Shown here: in pieces, positions 1-5,276 of the stretch | How the letters are laid out: every line of letters begins with the position of its first letter | Position numbering within the stretch: the first letter of the stretch is position 1 | Origin: Myxococcales bacterium | GTDB taxonomy: Bacteria > Myxococcota > Myxococcia > Myxococcales > Anaeromyxobacteraceae | DNA: 10,546 nucleotides | Direction of reading: 5' to 3' | Assembly (NCBI GenBank): GCA_021779335.1 | Contig: JAJYAW010000062.1 | Span: 1-10,546, forward strand | Position numbers and translations under genes: made by a program | The notes under the pieces: generated by a model | What the model was told of the DNA's origin: nothing | Database searches by the model: none | What the model saw: only the letters and a program-made list of their open reading frames with translations

Positions 1-1
1 C

Positions 2-400
2 GCGGCGGGGCGGGCCCGCGGCGTGGCCGGGGTGCCGGCCGCGGTGGCGCGCCGCTTCGCCACCGCCCACGACGTCTCGCCCGAGGCGCACGTCCGGATG
101 CAGGCGGCCTTCCAGCGCCACGTGGACAACGGCGTCTCCAAGACCATCAACCTGCCGCGCCAGGCCACGGTGGCCGACGTGGCTCGCGCCTACCAGCTCG
201 CCTTCGAGCTGGGGTGCAAGGGGATCACCGTCTACCGCGACGGCTCGCGCCACGGCCAGGTGCTGGTGAGCGGGGCCGGCGGCGGGGCGGGGGGTGTTCC
301 CGCGGACCGCTGCCCCTCCTGCGATGGGCCGCTCTCCCGGAGCGGCGGCTGCACCACCTGCGCGCGCTGCGGCTGGGCGAGCTGCGAGACCACCGTGTGA
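2..400 (+). CDS. nrdJ: Vitamin B12-dependent (class II) ribonucleotide reductase, C-terminal end (5' partial)
   Basis: Reduces ribonucleotides to deoxyribonucleotides using adenosylcobalamin, so it needs no oxygen; cytoplasmic. Only the last 132 residues are in the window, and the frame is open from base 2 into the missing upstream part, so the GTG at 23 is internal, not a start. The visible part has the conserved end of the catalytic domain, with VSKTINLP followed by DVARAYQLAFELGCKGITVY and RDGSR. A glycine-rich linker leads to a C-terminal zinc-ribbon tail with CPSC, then CTTCARC and a final GWASC before the TGA. Such cysteine tails are typical of the long NrdJ family and are thought to take part in re-reduction of the active site. 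No NrdR box or cobalamin riboswitch can be judged because the 5' end lies outside. The gene converges on the dehydrogenase gene downstream. Identification is firm. Confidence 0.95.
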   Translation, partial: AAGRARGVAGVPAAVARRFATAHDVSPEAHVRMQAAFQRHVDNGVSKTINLPRQATVADVARAYQLAFELGCKGITVYRDGSRHGQVLVSGAGGGAGGVPADRCPSCDGPLSRSGGCTTCARCGWASCETTV

Positions 401-402
401 GC

Positions 403-423
403 GGCGCCGGGCCGCCCGGCGCC
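403..423. terminator. GC-rich hairpin between convergent genes, possible bidirectional terminator
   Basis: A perfect inverted repeat with 9-base arms (GGCGCCGGG at 403-411 and CCCGGCGCC at 415-423) encloses a three-base loop. It fills almost the whole gap between the nrdJ stop (400) and the stop of the minus-strand dehydrogenase (428). The position and strength suit a shared terminator. There is no T-run on either side, so it is not a classical intrinsic terminator; in such a GC-rich genome it may work with Rho or simply block read-through and exonucleases. Confidence 0.6.
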
Positions 424-427
424 CGGG

Positions 428-1660
428 TCAGGTCGCGAACCCCCAGCCGGCCCTGCGGGCCGCCACGAGCCGCATCCTGCGGCGCCCGAGCCGCGCGAAG
501 AACGGCGCGCTGGGGACGGCGACCTCGGGCGGCAGCGCGCCCCGCGCCGTGACCTCGCCGGCCGCCAGCATCTGCGCGGCGACGGCCGGCGGCGAGCCGG
601 TGTCGACGTCGAGGCCGATGCCCCACGCGGGCATGCCGCGGGTGTGGCAGTCGACCACCCAGGTGACCTTCCGGCCCTCGGCCGTCCCCTTCACGATGGC
701 GCGGACCACCTCGTACTGGTCCAGCCGGCCGACCCGCCTGGCCGGCCGCTGGCTCATGGCCACCTTGCTGACGACGTCGATCGGCTTGACCCGCCCGCCC
801 GGCACCTCCAGCGGCTCCTGCGAGGCCAGGCCGAGATCGCGCAGGAAGCGGACCCGCTCGGTGAAGGCGGGGTCGAAGGCGATCTTGAAGCTCACCTCGC
901 GCACGCCCTTGTCCCGGTAGGAGAGCGGCAGGGTCGCCACCTCGGAGTGGATGACCGACATGGGGCGGCGCAGCCCGACCGGCGGCGGGAAGCGGTGCGG
1001 CCGGTCGCCCGACATCGGCTCGACGAAGGCGAACGCCCCCCTGGTGAAGACCGCCGGCGGGGTGGAGAACTCCTCCAGGATGGTCTTCAGCGAGTAGGAG
1101 ACCGCCAGGGCCGGCTCGTCCCGGTAGCGCGTCCGGTCCACCCCGCCCACCCGGACGTGGATCTCGCGGACCTCGTCGAGCCGCTCGGCGCCGTGGCGGG
1201 CCAGCAGGTTGGCGATCCCCGGCGCCGCGCCCATCCCCAGCACGGCGGTCAGGCCGGCCGCCTCGAAGCGGGCGTCGAGCTCGAGCTGCCGGCGGGTGGT
1301 GTGGAAGAGGCCGCCCATGTCCACGTAGTGGGCGCCGGCGGCCAGCGCGGCCTCCATGACGTCGAGGTTGAGCTGGTACTGGACCGCGTTGACGACCACC
1401 AGGGCGCCGGCCAGGGCCCGGGCCGCGCCGGCCCGGTCGGTCACGTCGACGCGGACGGCGCGCACCCGCGGGTACGGGCCGGCCCGGAAGGAGGCCGCCA
1501 GGGCGGCGGCCTTCTCCAGGTCGAAGTCGGCGATGAGCACCTCGTCGCCGAGGGCGCAGGTCTCCATCAGGTCACGGACGGTGATGCGCCCCATGGCGCC
1601 GGCGCCGCCGACGACCGCGAAGGTGCGGGGGACGCTCCCGGCCGGCTCGCGCTTGCTCAC
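428..1660 (-). CDS. Saccharopine dehydrogenase / lysine 6-dehydrogenase family oxidoreductase
   Basis: A 410-residue NAD(P)-dependent oxidoreductase. The N-terminal Rossmann fold shows VVGGAGAMG at residues 16-24 and an acidic residue at the end of the second strand (VLIADFD, Asp45), which usually favours NAD over NADP. VVVNAVQYQLNLDVMEAAL, then AHYVDMGG, then GMGAAPGIANLLA are the usual core blocks of the saccharopine dehydrogenase/lysine 6-dehydrogenase superfamily; the APGI motif lies in the substrate domain. Length fits that superfamily. The GTG start follows a good Shine-Dalgarno sequence (GGGAGGT), and the first strand of the fold begins at residue 13, so nothing is missing. It lies 32 bp after the lysine aminotransferase-like gene, probably in one operon, which suggests work on allysine, saccharopine, lysine or a related diamino acid. 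The exact substrate cannot be read from the sequence; carboxynorspermidine-type or other opine-like chemistry remains possible. Confidence 0.82.
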   Translation of the reverse strand: MSKREPAGSVPRTFAVVGGAGAMGRITVRDLMETCALGDEVLIADFDLEKAAALAASFRAGPYPRVRAVRVDVTDRAGAARALAGALVVVNAVQYQLNLDVMEAALAAGAHYVDMGGLFHTTRRQLELDARFEAAGLTAVLGMGAAPGIANLLARHGAERLDEVREIHVRVGGVDRTRYRDEPALAVSYSLKTILEEFSTPPAVFTRGAFAFVEPMSGDRPHRFPPPVGLRRPMSVIHSEVATLPLSYRDKGVREVSFKIAFDPAFTERVRFLRDLGLASQEPLEVPGGRVKPIDVVSKVAMSQRPARRVGRLDQYEVVRAIVKGTAEGRKVTWVVDCHTRGMPAWGIGLDVDTGSPPAVAAQMLAAGEVTARGALPPEVAVPSAPFFARLGRRRMRLVAARRAGWGFAT

Positions 1661-1663
1661 TCG

Positions 1664-1670
1664 ACCTCCC
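1664..1670 (-). promoter_or_regulatory. Shine-Dalgarno site of the saccharopine dehydrogenase-like gene
   Basis: Reads GGGAGGT on the minus strand, just before the GTG at 1658-1660. The reading frame stays open far upstream through the aminotransferase gene, so this site, together with the position of the Rossmann glycine motif, decides the start. Confidence 0.7.
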
Positions 1671-1692
1671 TGCTCCGGGGCGAGGTCATGGC

Positions 1693-4044
1693 TCAGCTCT
1701 CCGGGGTGCCGCCGCCGACGGCGGCGCGGACGTAGACGAACTTCTCGCCGCTCCGCAGGTAGTCCTCGACCGTCTCGAGCACGGTGGCCGCCCGCAGCCA
1801 GGCGGGGCCGGTCTCCAGCACGCGGGCCTCGATGAGCGTGGAGATGGCGGCGAAGCCCATCCACTCGGCCCGGGCGCGGAAGGCGTCCAGCACCAGCGCC
1901 TCCACCTCGGCCTGGTTCTTGAGCTGCGGCGAGGCCGCCATGGCCTGCAGGTAGAGGGTGTTGTTGTCGCCGAAGGCGGGGTCGTCGCGGACGGCCACCT
2001 CGTCGTGGTTCTCGAGCGGGCTGCCCAGCGCGTAGGCCAGCAGGCGCCCGGAGACCCGGTCGCGCAGGCCGACGCCCACCGACTTCAGGTGGCCCAGGGT
2101 GGCCTCCAGGGCCTCCTGCGGGTACTGCAGCAGCGAGCGCCGCACCTCCGCCGGGCCGTCCCGGGTGTCGGAGGGCGACGCCAGGCGGCCGCCGTACTGC
2201 TCGGCCTCCACCAGCGCCGCCATGGGCAGGAGCTCCCGCGCCTGCGGGCCGTTCAGGTCGACGATGGCGAGCGTGCCCGGGGGCACGTCGATGGCGCCGG
2301 GGCGCAGCTCCGGGCCGCCCTGGGCCGCGGCGCTGGCGGGCACGTCGACGAGCTCGGTCAGGGCGCGCCGCAGGAGCGAGATGGCCTCCTCGATGGCGGA
2401 GGGCTCCATGTCGTAGCGCGGGTAGAAGCGCAGGGCCCGCTCGCCGGCCGGCAGGAGGATGAGGCCGTTGCGGAAGGCCCGGTCGCGCAGCCACTCGCGC
2501 CAGTCGGCCCGGACCACGTCGAAGGCCAGCAGGCAGCCCTGGCCGCGCACGCCCTGGACGAGGTGCTTGTACTCCCTGGCGAGCTGCTCCAGCCCCTGGC
2601 GCGCCAGGTCGCCGGTGCGCCTCACCTGCTCGACGTCGAGCCGGTCGAGGTACCCGAGCAGCCGCAGCATGCCGACCGAGTCGCCCTCCCAGGTGGTGTT
2701 GAACTTCTTCTCCTCCTGGAAGAACGTGGCCAGGTCCTCGCTGACGAAGAGGACGCCGTTCTGGGCCTTCTTGGCCCAGACCACGACGTCCGGCGGGCAG
2801 GGCAGGTCGAAGAGCTCGTGGGCCCAGAGCTTGCCGGTGGCGCCCCAGCCGGTCTGCACCTCGTCGAACATGAGCGGCACGTCGTAGAGCCGCGTGAGGA
2901 GGCGGAGCCGCTGGAAGAAGCTGCCGGAGGCGAGGCGGAGGCCGCCCTCGCACTGGATCGGCTCCACCAGCACGCCGGCCACCCGCTGGGCCCGCCGCAG
3001 CACCGCCGGGTCGATGAGGGCCCGCTGCTGCTCCACGAAGCCCTGCACCAGCGCCGGCCAGGCGGCCCGGTCGGCCGGCAGGCTCGCCAGCAGGGCGTCG
3101 CACGCCCGGAGCTGCCGCTTGAACTGCTCGGCCGGGCGCGGGGTGCCCGGCACGCGGCCGGTCACCATGAGCGTCCAGACCTGCTCCAGGCTCTTCTCGT
3201 CGCGCCGCTGGGTGCGCCACCTGGAGCGCGGGTCCTCCACCGGGAAGAGCGCGTGGGGCCAGTCGAAGGTCGGGAAGCCGAGCCGCGCCTTGCGCTTGTG
3301 GGTGGCGGCCAGGCTGCCGAGGGTGCGGCCGTGGAAGGCCCCCTCGAAGGGGACGATGAAGTAGCCCTGCTTCTCGCTGGGGCCGTCGGCCTGCCCGGGC
3401 TCCTGCGGGGCGGACTTCACCCGGTTGAGGAGGACGGCCTTGATGGCGTTCTCCACCGCCTCGGCGCCGGTGTTGACGACGAAGAAGCGCGGCGTCCCGG
3501 CCGGCGCGATCCGGCCGAGCGCCGCCTTGAGCCGGAGCGAGAGGACCGTCTGGTACTCGGAGTGGGCGTGGCGCGACGCCACGAAGGGGAGGCCGCGCAG
3601 CACGCTGGCCACGACGCCCGGATCGTTCTCGCCGAACGGCTGGGTGGCGATGAGGGCGCCGAGGTCCATGAAGCGGTAGGCCTCGCCGCTGGGATCCCTG
3701 TCGGCGACGGCCAGGTAGGGGCCCACGCTCTCGGCCGGATCGAACGCGACCGGGAGCGAGCTGAAGAGGCCGTTGGCGGCGGCGTCGAGGGCCGCCTGGC
3801 TGGCCGGCAGGTCCCTGGCCACCGCGTCCGCGAGGGGCCTCACCTGGTCGGCGAAGCCGGGCGGCAGGTGGACGCGGATCTGGCCGGCGCGGTACCGGCC
3901 GTTGAGGACGGCGATCCGATCGAGGTAACGGGCCGCCTCCGCCTGGGCGGAGGCGAGGGGATCCTGCTCGAGCGGGGGAGCGGGCTGGACGGGGCTCCGC
4001 CGGGCGGGCTCCGCCCGCTCGGTACGCAGCGTAGGGGTCGTCAT
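1693..4044 (-). CDS. Lysine 6-aminotransferase-like class III aminotransferase with extra C-terminal domain
   Basis: A 783-residue PLP enzyme, much longer than typical lysine epsilon-aminotransferases (about 450). Class III blocks occur in order: NTGAEAVENAIK (191-202), FHGRT (237-241), VEPIQCEGG (360-368), MFDEVQTG (392-399, Asp394 for the PLP pyridine nitrogen), WAKKAQNG (423-430, Schiff-base lysine 425 or 426) and FNTTWEGDSVGMLR (448-461). The last two resemble the FGKKTQ and STWGGN blocks of bacterial lysine aminotransferases, so I favour lysine to allysine/P6C with 2-oxoglutarate as acceptor. There is an N-terminal extension of about 90 residues, an insertion around residues 270-355, and a C-terminal domain (about 588-776) that looks faintly GNAT-like. 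The ATG at 4042-4044 has a weak AGGT; an upstream in-frame TTG at 4101 is less likely. It is the first gene of a pair with the dehydrogenase. Ornithine, diaminobutyrate or beta-lysine are alternative substrates. Confidence 0.8.
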   Translation of the reverse strand: MTTPTLRTERAEPARRSPVQPAPPLEQDPLASAQAEAARYLDRIAVLNGRYRAGQIRVHLPPGFADQVRPLADAVARDLPASQAALDAAANGLFSSLPVAFDPAESVGPYLAVADRDPSGEAYRFMDLGALIATQPFGENDPGVVASVLRGLPFVASRHAHSEYQTVLSLRLKAALGRIAPAGTPRFFVVNTGAEAVENAIKAVLLNRVKSAPQEPGQADGPSEKQGYFIVPFEGAFHGRTLGSLAATHKRKARLGFPTFDWPHALFPVEDPRSRWRTQRRDEKSLEQVWTLMVTGRVPGTPRPAEQFKRQLRACDALLASLPADRAAWPALVQGFVEQQRALIDPAVLRRAQRVAGVLVEPIQCEGGLRLASGSFFQRLRLLTRLYDVPLMFDEVQTGWGATGKLWAHELFDLPCPPDVVVWAKKAQNGVLFVSEDLATFFQEEKKFNTTWEGDSVGMLRLLGYLDRLDVEQVRRTGDLARQGLEQLAREYKHLVQGVRGQGCLLAFDVVRADWREWLRDRAFRNGLILLPAGERALRFYPRYDMEPSAIEEAISLLRRALTELVDVPASAAAQGGPELRPGAIDVPPGTLAIVDLNGPQARELLPMAALVEAEQYGGRLASPSDTRDGPAEVRRSLLQYPQEALEATLGHLKSVGVGLRDRVSGRLLAYALGSPLENHDEVAVRDDPAFGDNNTLYLQAMAASPQLKNQAEVEALVLDAFRARAEWMGFAAISTLIEARVLETGPAWLRAATVLETVEDYLRSGEKFVYVRAAVGGGTPES

Positions 4045-4371
4045 GGGGTCTACCTGGGCGTGCTGCGAGACTGGTTTGCTGCGGCTGCGGCCTGCGGGCA
4101 AGGCTGTCCTGGGGCCGGCGCGGCATCCCGGCCCGAGGTGGACAGCGCCCTATGGAATGTCAGGAGGCCGTGATCTCAGCAGGTTGCGCCGCCGCGGCCA
4201 GAGCGACCCGGCCCCGCGGCCGGCGCCGAGGCCGCCGTCGCGAGGGTCGAGTTGGACCGCGGCGTGCGCCAGTCGAAGCATGAGCGGGGGTATAGCCAGT
4301 TCCATGCCACGCCGCCGGACGGCAACACGTTGAAACCACTACTGAACGCGCCATCCCCCGGACGGGCCGAA

Positions 4372-4389
4372 TCATGCGGCTGCGCATGA
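4372..4389. repeat. 18-bp dyad, operator- or hairpin-like
   Basis: A perfect inverted repeat with arms TCATGCG and CGCATGA around the spacer GCTG. A second, imperfect dyad (TTGACCG near 4391, CGGCTCAA near 4404-4411) directly follows. They lie in the less GC-rich part of the gap, about 330 bp upstream of the aminotransferase start. They could be regulator sites or part of a structured RNA; chance cannot be excluded. Confidence 0.4.
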
Positions 4390-4507
4390 GTTGACCGCCA
4401 GAACGGCTCAACCCCGTGGCACCGCTGGCTTCGACGGCCATGCAGCGCCCGCTCGGAGAACCCACGTTCGATGCGCCGGTGCATTCAGCAGGCGACGTCA
4501 CATCGGC

Positions 4508-4523
4508 GGCCCCTTTGGGGGGC
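4508..4523 (-). terminator. Weak hairpin after the DUF1847 gene
   Basis: On the minus strand, about ten bases after the TAG at 4533-4535, the run GCCCCCCAAAGGGGCC can fold into a stem of only four or five GC pairs. There is no following T-run. It is the only terminator-like element at the end of the receptor/DUF1847 unit, and the support is poor. Confidence 0.25.
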
Positions 4524-4532
4524 GTTCCGACC

Positions 4533-5276
4533 CTAGCCTTCTTCGGGTGGATCCCGGGGTGAGCGCATGGGCTGCTTGGCGAGCCGCCGGTAGTAGAACT
4601 GGGTCCCGTAGAGCGCGGCCACCGGGTTGTGGCCGGTCACCCGGTCCTTGGCCACCAGCGTGGTGGTGGGCGCGTCGGCGTGGCGGGTGAAGAGCATGTC
4701 GTGGCCCACGCAGAGCCCCACGATGACGTTCATGTCGGTGGCCAGCCGGTTGAGGATGCGGGCCTGCGCCACCGGGTTGCAGAGCGGCTCGAAGGTGCCC
4801 GGGCGGACCTTGAAGGCGTCGTCGAGGCCGAGCTCGGCCTTGTCGACCGAGCCCACCTTGCAGCAGACCGACATCGGCTCGAGCCCCTGTGCCTCCAGGA
4901 TCTCCGCCAGCCGCGCCGACTCCTCCAGGAGCCCGATGCAGGTGGCGATGCCGATGCGCTTCCAGCCCATCCGCTTGGCCAGCGCCACGGTGTCCTCGAC
5001 GCGGGTCCAGCGGGCGTGCACCGCCCCGCCCGGCCGGCTCTCGTAGCAGAGCCCCTCGACCTCGGCCGCCGCGCGCGCCAGCTGCTCGTCCGGCCCCCCT
5101 GGGCGGAACTGCGCCAGGGCCCCCTCGACCAGGTCGCCGTGGTGGGCGGTGGGGCAGCGGCCGGGCCGCGGCGGGGCGGCCGCCGGGTCGGCGCTCCAGC
5201 AGGAGGTGACCCCCTGCTTGCGGAAGACGGCGCTGCAGTCGGCGCAGGCGGGCTCGGTGGCGGGATCGATCTTCAC
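4533..5276 (-). CDS. DUF1847 family cysteine-rich protein
   Basis: A 247-residue soluble protein that I place in the DUF1847 family, whose function is unknown and which is thought to bind metal. It has ten cysteines: CADC at 11-14, then Cys26, Cys41 (GRCP), Cys77 (GLCYES), Cys113 (IATCIGL), the pair Cys138-Cys139, Cys166 (PLCNP) and Cys189 (GLCVGHD). The N-terminal cysteines look like a zinc or iron-sulfur site; those near the conserved GLCVGHDMLF and CNP blocks could form a second site. There is no signal peptide or membrane segment, so it should be cytoplasmic. The start is GTG, overlapping the TGA of the chemoreceptor in the four bases GTGA, with a strong GGAGGAG seven bases upstream inside the receptor gene. 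Translation is probably coupled, so the protein should be made with the receptor. Family assignment is from memory of its motifs; the role is unknown. Confidence 0.82.
   Translation of the reverse strand: MKIDPATEPACADCSAVFRKQGVTSCWSADPAAAPPRPGRCPTAHHGDLVEGALAQFRPGGPDEQLARAAAEVEGLCYESRPGGAVHARWTRVEDTVALAKRMGWKRIGIATCIGLLEESARLAEILEAQGLEPMSVCCKVGSVDKAELGLDDAFKVRPGTFEPLCNPVAQARILNRLATDMNVIVGLCVGHDMLFTRHADAPTTTLVAKDRVTGHNPVAALYGTQFYYRRLAKQPMRSPRDPPEEG

Larger units (their letters stand above)
4045..4532. other. Gene-free gap with a less GC-rich stretch
   Basis: No convincing gene lies between the aminotransferase start and the DUF1847 stop. The part nearest the aminotransferase (about 4045-4180) should hold its promoter and leader, but I see no clear -35/-10 pair and no GG-N10-GC sigma-54 motif. 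From about 4256 to 4500 the sequence is noticeably poorer in GC than its surroundings (for example GTTGAAACCACTACTGAACG at 4329-4348) and has a dyad at 4372-4389. Short open frames of about 100 codons exist on the minus strand, but they are arginine-rich, match no family I recognise and lack ribosome binding sites. It may be the remnant of a mobile element or an unannotated small RNA; neither is shown. Confidence 0.5.

Noticed and set aside
23..400. GTG at 23 as a true start of a small 125-residue protein
   Set aside because: The frame is open to the window edge and the sequence is the conserved C-terminus of NrdJ, so it is an internal codon of a partial gene.
428..4126. A 1232-codon open frame on the minus strand spanning both the aminotransferase and dehydrogenase genes, suggesting a giant fusion protein
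   Set aside because: Only residues encoded by 428-1660 look like a protein family; the rest is an arginine/proline/glycine-rich shadow of the aminotransferase, which is read in another frame with all its motifs intact.
4045..4180. Promoter of the aminotransferase operon
   Set aside because: No convincing -35/-10 pair or sigma-54 GG-N10-GC motif; a GGACAGCCTTGC segment has the wrong spacing.
4160..4501. Minus-strand open frames of about 100 codons in the gap, considered as small genes or a transposase remnant
   Set aside because: No recognised motif, no ribosome binding site, and two overlapping frames are open equally well; nothing supports coding.
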